Source: Campylobacter_B sp963524395
GTDB taxonomy: Bacteria; Campylobacterota; Campylobacteria; Campylobacterales; Campylobacteraceae
Assembly (NCBI GenBank): GCA_963524395.1
Contig: CAURGM010000009.1
Span: forward strand, 20,847-84,846
Length of the DNA stretch: 64,000 bases
Direction of reading: 5' to 3'
A program made the position numbers and the translations under genes. This document shows positions 17,315 to 25,627 of this stretch, one piece after another. Each line of letters opens with the position of its first letter. Position 1 is the stretch's first letter. The notes under the pieces were generated by a model. That model saw nothing but the letters and a program-made list of their open reading frames with translations. It was not told the origin of the DNA and ran no database searches.

Positions 17315-17584
17315 ATGTTACTTGATTTTTTGAATTTTTTAGGCGTCAGCGGCGGGGCGACTGCCAAAAAGCGGCCCATAATCGCAGACAATACGAAAAA
17401 GACAGCGGAAGAGTTTATCGTTGAGATGCAAAGCCCGTATTTTCAAGAGGAGATCACGACAGAGACGGTAATAAAAGACGATAAAAAAATAGAAATCAAA
17501 AAGATAAAAACTTCAGAACCAATAAATAACAACAAGGCATTAATATCAATAAAAACATATGAAAAAGATATAACAAGGATGTAA
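17315..17584 (+). CDS. Hypothetical protein, 89 aa
   Basis: TTAAGGAATT precedes the ATG. The first ~14 residues are hydrophobic (LLDFLNFLGVSGG), which might be a short membrane anchor or amphipathic helix, followed by a lysine-rich soluble part with beta-like alternation (EEITTETVIKDDKKIEIKKI). It is directly followed, after one base, by the VirB6-like gene and therefore likely belongs to the secretion machinery. VirB5 is missing from the core operon, but this protein is too short and lacks a typical signal peptide, so I do not make that call. Confidence 0.55.
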   Translation: MLLDFLNFLGVSGGATAKKRPIIADNTKKTAEEFIVEMQSPYFQEEITTETVIKDDKKIEIKKIKTSEPINNNKALISIKTYEKDITRM

Positions 17585-17585
17585 A

Positions 17586-18797
17586 ATGGCTCAGCAGCAA
17601 GTAGCAAAAGTGCTTTTAACAGATAGTAACTGGATAAATAAGACTCAGGCCGTTATGCAAGAAAACGTGATGAGTTTATTTGAAAAATTTTATCAAGGGG
17701 CGCACGATTTAGTTTATTCAACCGCCTCGACGACGATCATAATTTTAATAGTTGTATTTTGGCTATTAAATAGGCTAAAAAATGGATATCCAACGCGAGA
17801 GGAGACATTTAATGCTATAAAATACATAATCAGGCTTTGCTTTATTTTTGCAGTTCTTAGTTCATTTGAAGCATATACGGGCGCTTTATACTTCCTAACT
17901 ATACCTGAAAATACGATAACTGCGACGGTGAGCTCGATTTTTCAGAGTCAAGATTTCGGAACGATTGTAACGGAATCGGCCAATAGGGTGGATAATTTAA
18001 GAGCTTTAATGTGGGACTATGGAACAAAAACTTATTTAAAATCACAAGAATGGTCATTTTTGGGATTAAGCTTTAATGGTCCGAGTGATTATATAATGGC
18101 AGGGGTTGTAACGGCATTTTTAATGATCCCGTTTTGGATATTTTACCTAGTATTTTTTATTCTACTAATCGGCATCACGATCGTTATATTTTTTAGCAAA
18201 TTCGTGGCATTTTTGATATTAAGCACGTTGCCGCTAGTGCTGCCATTTTTGATAACGCCGCGCTTTTTGCCGTATTTATGGAGCTGGTACAAGCTATACC
18301 TATCATACGCCATCATCGCTCCTTTGGCATTTATAGCCCTAAATTTAGCAATGAATCCGATCATAGAGCTTGAGAAATATCAAAACGTCATAGGCGAATT
18401 ATTTATAAAGCAGTTTGAATATTTGATTACTGGAGCAATTACTTGCATAACTGCGCTTTTCATAATCAGAAAAATACCAAATTGGATAAATGCGGTACTG
18501 GGAACACAGATGGAAAGTGGAGCGGGCGGAGTAGTCGCAGGCGCGGTAGCTGGTGGTATACTTGGAAAAACTTTACTGGGCGGGCTAGCTAGAAAAGCAA
18601 CCGGTGGTAGCTTTATCGGTGGGGCACTGCAAAGCTTTGGTAGAGCAACCGGCGGAAGAGCAGTAGGGCAAATTACAAAAGCAGGAATAGATGCAAGCGT
18701 AAATCTTGGAAAAGATATAGGCAAGGGCTCAAAAATGCTAGCGAAGGGCGCCTACGACGTATATAAAACGTTTCGCGGCGGATACGCGGTGCCGTAA
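17586..18797 (+). CDS. virB6: VirB6/TrbL-like polytopic T4SS membrane protein
   Basis: The 403-residue protein has about five to six membrane helices between residues 45 and 300, including TASTTIIILIVVFWLL, FWIFYLVFFILLIGITIVIF and LILSTLPLVLPFLI, followed by a Gly/Ala-rich C-terminal region (AGGVVAGAVAGGILGKTLL). This is the TrbL/VirB6 layout; the VirB6 inner-membrane protein forms part of the DNA path. It lies apart from the main virB operon, behind virD4 and the ArdC-like gene. The start two bases after the preceding stop suggests coupling. Confidence 0.85.
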   Translation: MAQQQVAKVLLTDSNWINKTQAVMQENVMSLFEKFYQGAHDLVYSTASTTIIILIVVFWLLNRLKNGYPTREETFNAIKYIIRLCFIFAVLSSFEAYTGALYFLTIPENTITATVSSIFQSQDFGTIVTESANRVDNLRALMWDYGTKTYLKSQEWSFLGLSFNGPSDYIMAGVVTAFLMIPFWIFYLVFFILLIGITIVIFFSKFVAFLILSTLPLVLPFLITPRFLPYLWSWYKLYLSYAIIAPLAFIALNLAMNPIIELEKYQNVIGELFIKQFEYLITGAITCITALFIIRKIPNWINAVLGTQMESGAGGVVAGAVAGGILGKTLLGGLARKATGGSFIGGALQSFGRATGGRAVGQITKAGIDASVNLGKDIGKGSKMLAKGAYDVYKTFRGGYAVP

Positions 18798-18833
18798 GGC
18801 TAAAATTTAGAAAATTTTTTAAAAGGGGTAAAA

Positions 18834-19253
18834 ATGTTTGCACAAGCTACGATCATAGGAAATTTAACCAAAAACATAGAGCTCAGATACACGGCAAGCG
18901 GTATGGCCATAGGTAATACTGCAATAGCCGCGTCGCACAAATTTAACGCGGCAAACGGCGAGAAGCGGGAAGAAACGTGCTTTATAGATGTCACTTTTAT
19001 GGGTAAAAGCGCGGAAATAGCCAACCAATACCTGTCCAAAGGCTCAAGGATATTCATCGAAGGTAGACTAAAATTTGACCGATGGACGGACAATAGCGGA
19101 CAAAACAGAAGCAAGCATAGCGTAATCGTCGATAAAATGATAATGCTTGATACTAAAGATAGGCAAGAAGCCGGGCAAAACGAGCAAGCTCATCCTGCGC
19201 CGCAGATAGAAAACGAATATACAGATAACGCGCAAGACGCGCCATTCGACTAA
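18834..19253 (+). CDS. ssb: Single-stranded DNA-binding protein (element-encoded)
   Basis: The 139-residue product has the SSB OB-fold: IIGNLTKNIELRYTASGMAI, TCFIDVTFMGKSAEI, then YLSKGSRIFIEGRL and an acidic disordered tail. It ends in DAPFD rather than the classic DDIPF tip, which may alter partner recruitment. AAAAGGGG precedes the ATG. Conjugative elements often carry their own SSB to coat the incoming strand. It leads a unit with the topoisomerase gene downstream. Confidence 0.92.
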   Translation: MFAQATIIGNLTKNIELRYTASGMAIGNTAIAASHKFNAANGEKREETCFIDVTFMGKSAEIANQYLSKGSRIFIEGRLKFDRWTDNSGQNRSKHSVIVDKMIMLDTKDRQEAGQNEQAHPAPQIENEYTDNAQDAPFD

Positions 19254-19275
19254 TAAATTTTTGAAGGAGTAAAAA

Positions 19276-19551
19276 ATGAACCTAAATTACATAACAGGTA
19301 CATACGACAATGTCCCATTCTCGCAGCTTAACAAAACGGCAAAAATTGTAATTTTGCAAGAAAGACTTACAAGGGAGTTTAAAGAAAATGAAGTAATGAA
19401 ACATGTGCTTGAATCGTTTTTTATAATAGCCTATGATGGAAATGATGTTAACGTTTCTGATATTCAAAAAATTTATGACAATTTGACGGAAGAACAAATT
19501 ATGCAGATACAAAGCATAATAAAAATAGCTTATAATGTAGCAGGTATGTAA
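19276..19551 (+). CDS. Hypothetical protein, 91 aa
   Basis: TTGAAGGAG gives a strong ribosome site. The product is small, soluble and helical in its second half (DVSDIQKIYDNLTEEQIMQI), with no cysteines or membrane segments. It sits between ssb and the topoisomerase gene; the latter starts one base after its stop, so the three are probably translated from one message. I do not recognise the family. Confidence 0.6.
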   Translation: MNLNYITGTYDNVPFSQLNKTAKIVILQERLTREFKENEVMKHVLESFFIIAYDGNDVNVSDIQKIYDNLTEEQIMQIQSIIKIAYNVAGM

Positions 19552-19552
19552 A

Positions 19553-21505
19553 ATGCAAAATGCGATAATCATTATTGAAAGTCCAAATAAATGCGACAAG
19601 ATAGAACATATAACAGGTGCGAAGGTTTACGCCACAAAAGGGCATTTTAAAGAACTAGCAAAGGAGATAGTGGTCGATTATGTCGGCTATGAGCCGATAT
19701 TTGAGATGAAAGAGCAAAGCAGGCATAGAATGAACGAAATTTTTAATGACTGCAAAGGCAAAGACGTCATCATAGCCACCGACCCGGATCGAGAAGGATA
19801 CGGCATAGGCTACATGGTTTATGAGACGATTAAAAATGTCGCAAAAAGTGTAAAGCGCGCCGAGTTTCACGAAATAACCGAAAGCGGCATCAAAAAAGGG
19901 CTAGATAAAGCCGTGCCGTTTGCAAGCTCAAATTTAAAGGAATTCGATAGCTTTAAAGCACGAGCAGTAGGCGATAAGCTGGTGGGCTTTATCATGTCGC
20001 CCGCTTACATCAACAAGCTCAACGATAAAAATTTATCCGTCGGCCGAGTTCAAACGCCGGCACTCGCCCTGATCGTAAAAAGAGAGCTTGAAATAAAAGA
20101 GTTTTTAGCAAGCCCGGCATCAAAACAGATCGACTACAAAATCAAAGTAAAGCTAAAAACCGGCAGCGGCGTAGAATTTACGGCCGTTAACGATAATATT
20201 TTTAGATCAAAGGACGAAGCGAATGCAAAAATCGCCGAACTTGGCGGTAGCATGGCGAAAGTATATCAAATAGATACGAAACAAAGCCAAATAAAGCCGC
20301 AAGCTCCGTTTAGAACCAGCCAAATGCAAGAAGCGGCGAATAAGAGGCTGGGGTTTAGCTCGGATAAAACCATGAGCCTAGCTCAAAAGCTATTCGAAAA
20401 AGGCCTCATCACATATCATAGAACCGATAGCAATACCATATCGGACGAGTTTATAAATGAGGTGGAAGCTAAATTTAAAGGGCAAGAATGGTACGAGAAA
20501 AAAATATATAAAGCCGGCAGCCAAAGTCAAGCCGAAGCCCACGAAGCGATCCGTATAAGCCACGTGCACGATTACGGCGAGATAGATGAGATCGCCGAGC
20601 GCGAAAGCCTAAGCGATGACGAGAAATCGCTTTATGAGCTCATTTTTCTAAATTCAGTCCTAAGCCAAGCCAAAAATGCCGTAAACGAGAATAAATCATA
20701 CGACATAGACGTTAAGGCTCTAAGCTTTAAGGCTAAGACAGGCAAATGCATTTATAAAGGCTTTAAGGGGGCTTTGAAAGAGCAGGCGGACGATGAAGAC
20801 GAACAAGATAAAGACGTAGCCCAAATAGAGCTAAATTTAAACAAAGGCGACGAAGTGCAAATACTAGGCTTCGAGCTGCAAGAAGTTAAAAAGCAAGCCC
20901 CACAACACTACAAGGAAAGCAATTTTATCTCCCTTTTGGAAAAAGAGGGCATCGGCAGGCCAAGCACGTATGCGACGTTTCTACCTACGCTTTTAAAGCG
21001 GGAATTCGTAGTTATCGAAACCAAAGGCAAAAATCAAAACATAGTGGCCACCAGCAAAGGGATAAACTTCATCGAAAGGGTTAAGGCAGACGACGAGTGG
21101 ATCACGCAAAGCGATTTTACAAAGCAAATGGAGGGCGTGCTAGACGAAATAAGCGACGGCAAAGTAAATTATCTCGATTTTATAAAGCCGCTGCACGAGA
21201 AAATGGGCTTTAAAGAGCTAAATAGCGGCGAGACCAAACCTCCGAGCGAGGCTCAGCTAAATTTTGCGAAAAGCATAGCTTCGGATTTAAAAATAGCATT
21301 ACCGGACGGCATAGAAGCAGACTGGAAAATTTGCTCGGATTTTATAAATAAAAATAAAGACAAAGCCATCCGCCCGCCGAGCGATAAACAAATCAAGCTA
21401 GCACAAGATCTGGCAAAAGATAAAAAGCTGGAGCTACCGAAGGGCTACGATACCGATCTGAAAATTTGTAAAGCATTTATAGAAAAGGCGTTGAAGAGGA
21501 AATAA
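19553..21505 (+). CDS. Type IA DNA topoisomerase (plasmid TopA/TraE type)
   Basis: The 650-residue enzyme has an N-terminal TOPRIM domain (IIIIESPNKCDKI and ATDPDREGYGIG), the GRVQTPAL motif, and the active-site segment GLITYHRTDS with Tyr288 as nucleophile, then EGIGRPSTYAT. It lacks four-Cys zinc fingers. The C-terminus instead has two copies of a short module, PPSEAQLNFAKSIA and PPSDKQIKLAQDLA, each followed by ICxxFI about 25 residues later. It would resolve or relax DNA during transfer or replication. Its start lies one base behind the preceding stop. It is probably an addition to, not a replacement of, the chromosomal enzyme. Confidence 0.9.
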   Translation: MQNAIIIIESPNKCDKIEHITGAKVYATKGHFKELAKEIVVDYVGYEPIFEMKEQSRHRMNEIFNDCKGKDVIIATDPDREGYGIGYMVYETIKNVAKSVKRAEFHEITESGIKKGLDKAVPFASSNLKEFDSFKARAVGDKLVGFIMSPAYINKLNDKNLSVGRVQTPALALIVKRELEIKEFLASPASKQIDYKIKVKLKTGSGVEFTAVNDNIFRSKDEANAKIAELGGSMAKVYQIDTKQSQIKPQAPFRTSQMQEAANKRLGFSSDKTMSLAQKLFEKGLITYHRTDSNTISDEFINEVEAKFKGQEWYEKKIYKAGSQSQAEAHEAIRISHVHDYGEIDEIAERESLSDDEKSLYELIFLNSVLSQAKNAVNENKSYDIDVKALSFKAKTGKCIYKGFKGALKEQADDEDEQDKDVAQIELNLNKGDEVQILGFELQEVKKQAPQHYKESNFISLLEKEGIGRPSTYATFLPTLLKREFVVIETKGKNQNIVATSKGINFIERVKADDEWITQSDFTKQMEGVLDEISDGKVNYLDFIKPLHEKMGFKELNSGETKPPSEAQLNFAKSIASDLKIALPDGIEADWKICSDFINKNKDKAIRPPSDKQIKLAQDLAKDKKLELPKGYDTDLKICKAFIEKALKRK

Positions 21506-21506
21506 C

Positions 21507-21881
21507 ATGGTTGTGGACAACACCGAAATCTTTTTTCGTGTTTGCCGTAAAACGACAATCGATAAAGAGCAAGATATAGCCGGGATTTATTTCGGTAAAA
21601 AATATAAGGATACGTTAAACCCTGTATTTTTTGACATTTTTAAAAAATACAGGAGAAACTTAGAAAGTCGTTATGAGTGTATTATCGGCAAAGATGATTT
21701 TATATGCTTTGCAACGCAAAATAAGAAAAAATTTATTAAAGAGTTTGGCAGCGTACGTTCAGAACTCGCTTCATTTTTAGAGCATTATTTAAATGATCCA
21801 GAAGCTGATTATTTTGAAATTTGCTTTTTAAAATCGTATTTCGATACAAAAAGCAAAACGGGACAAAAAGGGAAAGAATGA
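21507..21881 (+). CDS. Hypothetical protein, 124 aa
   Basis: GAGGAAATAAC precedes the ATG. The product is soluble, basic and mixed alpha/beta, rich in Phe, Tyr and Lys (FFDIFKKYRRNLESRYECI; FGSVRSELASFLEHYL). Its stop overlaps the start of the methyltransferase gene (ATGA), so the two are coupled. It is too short for an EcoRI-type endonuclease (about 277 residues) and shows no PD-(D/E)XK pattern that I can see. A partner or regulator of the methylase is possible. Confidence 0.6.
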   Translation: MVVDNTEIFFRVCRKTTIDKEQDIAGIYFGKKYKDTLNPVFFDIFKKYRRNLESRYECIIGKDDFICFATQNKKKFIKEFGSVRSELASFLEHYLNDPEADYFEICFLKSYFDTKSKTGQKGKE

Positions 21882-22882
21882 GCCAAATTTCAACCCAAAA
21901 CGAGCTGGTCGGGCAAGGCTGGATGGCGGATAAAGAAAAGAGGGCCAATGTATATTTTATGAAAGCCAAATACGAGATCGACGACGAGTTTTATACTAGC
22001 TTTGACGAGATCAGAGAAGAGCTGCAAGACTACAAAGCGCACTTTAAAGACAAAATCGTGGTCTGCCCGTGCAATGACGGCAAAAATAGCAACTTTTATA
22101 GGTATTTCGCCTTAAATTTTAAAACTTTGGAGCTAAAAAGGCTGATCACGACGACGTTTAACATCAACGAGCTAAACTCGAAAGGCATGAAAATAGAGAT
22201 CACGAGTGACGGCATGAGCGAAACGCAATTGCGCGGTCGGGGCGACTTTCGCAGTGACGAAGTAAAGGAGATAATCGCGCAGGCCGACATCGTCGTAACC
22301 AATCCACCCTTCTCCCTTTTTAGAGAGCTTATAGATATAGCCCAAAGCGGTCAAAAGAAATTTTTAATCGTAGGTGGAACGTATTCGATTACCTATAAAA
22401 AGATATTTGAGCTATACAAAAATAACCAAATTTGGCTAGGAAATCACCAAGTAAATATTTTTACTCGCCCGGACGGCAGCAAAAAGCGATTTAGCAACGT
22501 ATCGTGGTTTACGAATTTAAAAAGCACAAAGCATCAAACCGGCGTAAGACTGATGAAAAAATACAAAGGCAATGAGCACGAATACCCGGAATACGATAAC
22601 TACAAAATCATAGAAGTGACCAATTATAAAAACATACCGATCGACTATGATGGCGTAATCGGCGTACCCCTTACGTTCTTTTTACGGCACAACCCTGCGC
22701 AGTTTCATATACTAGGCTGCGATTTTGAGATCAAAGAAAAATACCCCGAGCTAGTCAAGCAGGACTACGCCCAAAGCAACACGAAATCGGCCGTCCTAAA
22801 CGGACAAGAACTATTTACCAGGATAATAATTCAGCGAATCAACGGCCTTAAACCGAGAACTAGGCTAATAAATCAAATTTAG
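21878..22882 (+). CDS. Orphan EcoRI-type adenine-N6 DNA methyltransferase
   Basis: Starting at the ATG overlapping the previous stop (GGGAAAG before it), the product has 334 residues, close to M.EcoRI. Motif IV is TNPPFSLFREL at about 141-151, and KIVVCPCNDGKNSNFYRYFA near the N-terminus and FLIVGGTYSI after motif IV match the EcoRI methylase family. It transfers a methyl group from S-adenosylmethionine to adenine, in M.EcoRI within GAATTC. No endonuclease gene lies beside it. On a conjugative element such a solitary methylase probably protects DNA entering a restricting host. The target sequence here is not proven. Confidence 0.82.
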   Translation: MSQISTQNELVGQGWMADKEKRANVYFMKAKYEIDDEFYTSFDEIREELQDYKAHFKDKIVVCPCNDGKNSNFYRYFALNFKTLELKRLITTTFNINELNSKGMKIEITSDGMSETQLRGRGDFRSDEVKEIIAQADIVVTNPPFSLFRELIDIAQSGQKKFLIVGGTYSITYKKIFELYKNNQIWLGNHQVNIFTRPDGSKKRFSNVSWFTNLKSTKHQTGVRLMKKYKGNEHEYPEYDNYKIIEVTNYKNIPIDYDGVIGVPLTFFLRHNPAQFHILGCDFEIKEKYPELVKQDYAQSNTKSAVLNGQELFTRIIIQRINGLKPRTRLINQI

Positions 22883-22902
22883 GGAGCAAATTTATTAAAA
22901 TC

Positions 22903-23157
22903 ATGAAGAAGTCAAAGAAAACAGAACTATTTAACAGCCCCGCCAAGCGATTTATGTGGGTATTTTTAGCCATAAATTTGCTAGGGTTCGGCACGAACGT
23001 CGTTTTATATTTTTTAAAACTACCCAACAGGGTAGAAACGATACTAAACGCGGACGCTTTCTTTATAACGCTAGCCGCGATCTGCTACATCGCATTTAAC
23101 GCAATGCTTTATTTAATCATAAAAATGCACTTCTTGCTATCGACCAGAAAAGAGTAA
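22903..23157 (+). CDS. Small two-helix membrane protein, 84 aa
   Basis: Two clear hydrophobic helices (FMWVFLAINLLGFGTNVVLY and FFITLAAICYIAFNAMLYLI) are separated by a polar loop, with basic residues at both ends. No signal peptidase site is evident. It follows the methylase gene by 20 bases and is the last gene before an AT-rich promoter region. Small membrane proteins at this place in conjugative elements can act in entry exclusion, but no family is recognisable. Confidence 0.55.
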   Translation: MKKSKKTELFNSPAKRFMWVFLAINLLGFGTNVVLYFLKLPNRVETILNADAFFITLAAICYIAFNAMLYLIIKMHFLLSTRKE

Positions 23158-23254
23158 AAATTTATAAAATTTTATTGCTATTTTTGTGTAATTTTATCTG
23201 TAATATATCTATTATTTTTAGTTTTATTTTGTTCAATAGTATTTTAACAATATA

Positions 23255-23289
23255 TATTTTATTATTTATTAAGTTTAAGGCGATATAAT
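23255..23289 (+). promoter_or_regulatory. parA promoter with element-wide AT motif
   Basis: The 21-base motif at 23255-23275 is identical to 1396-1416, and TATAAT at 23284-23289 follows at nearly the same distance. AAGGAGAG precedes the parA start. The intergenic stretch 23158-23316 holds no gene. Confidence 0.6.
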
Positions 23290-23316
23290 CATTTTAAATT
23301 TTTATGCAAAGGAGAG

Positions 23317-23964
23317 ATGATGATAGTATCGATCTGCAACGAAAAAGGCGGTAGCGGAAAAAGTACGCTTGCCACAAACATAGCCATAAATCAAGGCATG
23401 GTAAAAGGCGAGTCACTTTTGCTGCTGGATACCGACCCGCAAAAGTCGATCGCCACGTTTTTAAATATACGAAACGAAGAGGGGCATCCAAAGGCATTTG
23501 ATTTTGCTTACAAATACGGCGAAAATTTAAAAGAATTTCTGCAAAACGTAGATCGCGGCAAAGACATAGTCGTAGACACGGGCGGCCGAGATAGCAGAGA
23601 GATGCGAATAGCCATCGCTCTAAGCGACATCGTGATAATCCCGACCATTCCAAGCCAGTTTGACGTAAGCGTCCTAGACAAAATGGTCAATATTGTAAAA
23701 ATGGCCAAAGAGCAAAACGAAAAGCTGCAAGCCTATATCGTAATAAACCGAGCCTCGACCAACCCGTTTTTATACAAGAAAATAGACAGCCTAAAAGCAT
23801 TTATCGAGGAGCTTCAAGAGGATTACATAAGGCTAGCGAGCACGATCATATTTGAGCGCGAGCGCTACAAAATAGCCACGCAACTAGGCTACGGCGTAGT
23901 CGAGATGAACGACGGCAACAAGGCGGAGCAAGAAATCAAGAATTTATGCGAAGAGATATTTTAA
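23317..23964 (+). CDS. parA: ParA-family partition ATPase
   Basis: The 215-residue protein has a deviant Walker A EKGGSGKST at about residues 10-18, LLLLDTDPQKS (Walker A'/B region) and VVDTGGRDS followed by IIPTIPSQFDV. These are typical of short ParA/Soj-type plasmid ATPases, which pattern the nucleoid and separate DNA copies. There is no N-terminal HTH domain, so it is the short type that needs a small partner. No ParB-like neighbour is obvious; the unrecognised protein at 25628 is a candidate. Two ATG codons are adjacent at 23317 and 23320, either being usable. Confidence 0.88.
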   Translation: MMIVSICNEKGGSGKSTLATNIAINQGMVKGESLLLLDTDPQKSIATFLNIRNEEGHPKAFDFAYKYGENLKEFLQNVDRGKDIVVDTGGRDSREMRIAIALSDIVIIPTIPSQFDVSVLDKMVNIVKMAKEQNEKLQAYIVINRASTNPFLYKKIDSLKAFIEELQEDYIRLASTIIFERERYKIATQLGYGVVEMNDGNKAEQEIKNLCEEIF

Positions 23965-23974
23965 AGGGGTAAAA

Positions 23975-24022
23975 ATGAGAGAGATTGGATTTAGAGTTTG
24001 GGATAAAGAAAATCAAAGTTAA
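23975..24022 (+). pseudogene. 5' remnant of a YopX-family gene
   Basis: After TAAAGGGG, the ATG opens a 15-codon frame reading MREIGFRVWDKENQS, the typical beginning of YopX-family phage/element proteins (MREIKFRxWDKE). It ends abruptly where the DNA becomes identical to 25083-25121. The rest of the gene is missing. This looks like a deletion or recombination scar. Confidence 0.6.
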
Positions 24023-24048
24023 AAAAGGGGATAAAAAATGATAGACAA
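24010..24048 (+). repeat. 39-bp direct repeat, copy 1
   Basis: All 39 bases are identical to 25083-25121, about 1.07 kb downstream. The repeat covers a ribosome site (AAAAAAGGGG) and the start ATGATAGACAA of both following genes. Confidence 0.85.
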
Positions 24049-24484
24049 AGAAAAAATGGTGGTCGATGACCTTGACGATAATCTTGACAATAATGTTTTG
24101 CTATGGATATTTGGGGTAATTTTTATGTTACTCGTTTCCCTTGTCTGTATTTATTATGTCGGAATTTTTACGGAAGGAGAAATAAAATTTGCGACATTCG
24201 TAGGTTTAGTATTAATTGCGTTTGGCATAGGTACGGCAAGCGGTTCTTTTGGATTTTGTGAGAAAGACACAGCCGTAAAGTTAGTTTCTGCTTTAATTGT
24301 TACAATGTCGTTCAGTTTTCTATTTATGCTTATTTTGGAAGCAAGAGGCGAAGCGATAAAAGGAAAAATAGTTAAGCAACTTAATTTAAAAAATGCCGGC
24401 TTAAAAGCCGATGAATTAAGAATTGAATATTTTAACGATGAGCAAATTGAAAAGGCGATTGAAAGATTTAACAATTCACATTAG
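24038..24484 (+). CDS. Hypothetical membrane protein, 148 aa
   Basis: The first nine codons derive from the 39-bp repeat shared with the gene at 25111; the rest is unrelated to it. Three or four membrane helices follow (WIFGVIFMLLVSLVCIYYVG, FVGLVLIAFGIGTA, LVSALIVTMSFSFLFMLILE), then a soluble charged C-terminal domain of about 45 residues. No family is recognised. Because its leader and start were copied from elsewhere, its expression may be tied to the same regulation as the 25111 gene. Confidence 0.55.
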   Translation: MIDKEKMVVDDLDDNLDNNVLLWIFGVIFMLLVSLVCIYYVGIFTEGEIKFATFVGLVLIAFGIGTASGSFGFCEKDTAVKLVSALIVTMSFSFLFMLILEARGEAIKGKIVKQLNLKNAGLKADELRIEYFNDEQIEKAIERFNNSH

Positions 24485-24521
24485 TCAAAGAAATAAGGAA
24501 CTTTATTAAAGGAGATGATAG

Positions 24522-24911
24522 ATGAGAGAGATTAAAGCTTTTTATCAAAATAGCGTGATAAAAGGTATCTTTGATGTTGATATAATAGATTTTAAAGACA
24601 ATCTAATAACGCTTCGACATAAAGATAGCGTAAACGACATAGAAATGGTAGATTTGGATGCCGTTAAGCTCCTGCAAGATACTGGGCTTAAAGATAAAAA
24701 TGGACAAAAAATTTATGAAGGATATATAGTAAAGTTGTTGCTAAACGACGGTGATATAATTATTGGCGAGGTAAGATATACTACAACCACGGCTGGCTAC
24801 GCTATATGTCGTGGTCGTGTTTTGTTATGGGAACTAGATGGAGCTCCAAAAGATATAGTGGTCGTTGGAAATATCTATGATAATCCAGAATTACTAGAGG
24901 ATACAAAATGA
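24522..24911 (+). CDS. YopX-family protein
   Basis: The 129-residue protein begins MREIKAFYQN and contains the YopX hallmark LLQDTGLKDKNGQKIYEGYI, then VVVGNIYDNPELLE near the C-terminus. YopX proteins occur in phages and conjugative elements, form beta-rich oligomers and have no established biochemical role. AAAGGAGATG precedes the ATG. The stop overlaps the next start (ATGA). A broken relative lies at 23975, so the locus once held two YopX genes. Confidence 0.85.
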   Translation: MREIKAFYQNSVIKGIFDVDIIDFKDNLITLRHKDSVNDIEMVDLDAVKLLQDTGLKDKNGQKIYEGYIVKLLLNDGDIIIGEVRYTTTTAGYAICRGRVLLWELDGAPKDIVVVGNIYDNPELLEDTK

Positions 24912-25114
24912 GCATCATATACGTATGCGACAGTTGCGGCGCAAGAAGCGAGGATGATGCCAAAATTTATGAATTCGGAAAAGACGTCAAGGAATACACA
25001 GGCATAGATGAATACAACCATTTGTGTCGAGGGTGCTTTAATGAGCTGAACGAGGAAAAAGACCTGCGCATAGTAGGCAACCAAATCAAAGTTAAAAAAG
25101 GGGATAAAAAATGA
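24908..25114 (+). CDS. Small zinc-ribbon-like protein, 68 aa
   Basis: Two CxxC pairs (CDSC at about residues 7-10 and CRGC at about 40-43) suggest a single structural zinc site. The rest is charged. It is translationally coupled at both ends by ATGA overlaps, to the YopX gene upstream and the 25111 gene downstream. Its last codons are formed by the 39-bp repeat. No specific family is recognised; a cargo role in the element is likely. Confidence 0.6.
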   Translation: MSIIYVCDSCGARSEDDAKIYEFGKDVKEYTGIDEYNHLCRGCFNELNEEKDLRIVGNQIKVKKGDKK

Positions 25115-25121
25115 TAGACAA
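25083..25121 (+). repeat. 39-bp direct repeat, copy 2
   Basis: This is identical to 24010-24048. Here it is in its natural setting, encoding the end of one gene and the ribosome site and start of the next, so it is probably the source copy. Confidence 0.85.
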
Positions 25122-25434
25122 GGAAACAATAATAGCCGGAAGAACAAGGACTCAAAAACCGGAACTCGAATTTAAAGCCAGCGGTCGCGTTATAACGCCG
25201 CCCAAAAAAGTTTCCGATTGGGTCGGTTGTCTTGTAAGAAGCAAATTTGAGACGTCCACTCAGCTTGCCACTTTTAAGCCGGGTACGATTTTCGTCGTAA
25301 AAAGTAGCGGTTTAACAAAAACGCTTGAAACATTGCCGTGCGAGCGCTGCGGTATTCGCGCCACCATGAGGGTCGTAGAGAGCGCCGATGCATTTATGAG
25401 GCAGTTTGAATTTTTAGATAAAGACGGCGACTGA
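25111..25434 (+). CDS. Hypothetical protein with CxxC, 107 aa
   Basis: The start overlaps the previous stop (ATGA) and follows AAAGGGG within the 39-bp repeat. The product is basic and soluble, with WVGCLVRSKFETS, then beta-like strands (GTIFVVKSSGLTKTLE) and one CERC pair near residue 80. The strand content suggests a small beta-barrel. The family is not recognised. A terminator-like hairpin follows at 25470. Confidence 0.6.
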   Translation: MIDKETIIAGRTRTQKPELEFKASGRVITPPKKVSDWVGCLVRSKFETSTQLATFKPGTIFVVKSSGLTKTLETLPCERCGIRATMRVVESADAFMRQFEFLDKDGD

Positions 25435-25467
25435 TAGTAGACGAGATAAGAAAACAAATATCGTAAG

Positions 25468-25500
25468 GCGATAAATTTATAATTTTTATCGCTTTTTTAG
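25468..25500 (+). terminator. Rho-independent terminator
   Basis: GCGATAAA (25469-25476) pairs with TTTTATCGC (25484-25492) and is followed directly by TTTTTT. It ends the parA-YopX transcription unit. Confidence 0.7.
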
Positions 25501-25569
25501 TATAAATTTAGGAAATTTATTATTTTTAGTTTTGCGAAAAATTAAAAATAATGCTATTTTAATTTTTAA

Positions 25570-25587
25570 TATTTTATTTTTTATTAA
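25570..25587. repeat. Element-wide AT motif, copy E (diverged)
   Basis: TATTTTATTTTTTATTAA is the fifth and most diverged copy of the AT motif. A further shared word, TATTATTTTTAGTTTT, occurs at 25519-25534 and again before parA near 23211. It lies in the leader of the 25628 gene. Confidence 0.4.
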
Positions 25588-25627
25588 TATTAAGAGATTA
25601 GAATTTTAAAAAATAAAAGGGAAGAAA

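Noticed and set aside
25111..25434. ParB assignment for the small gene after the YopX locus
   Set aside because: It is a CxxC-bearing beta protein with no HTH or ParB motif.
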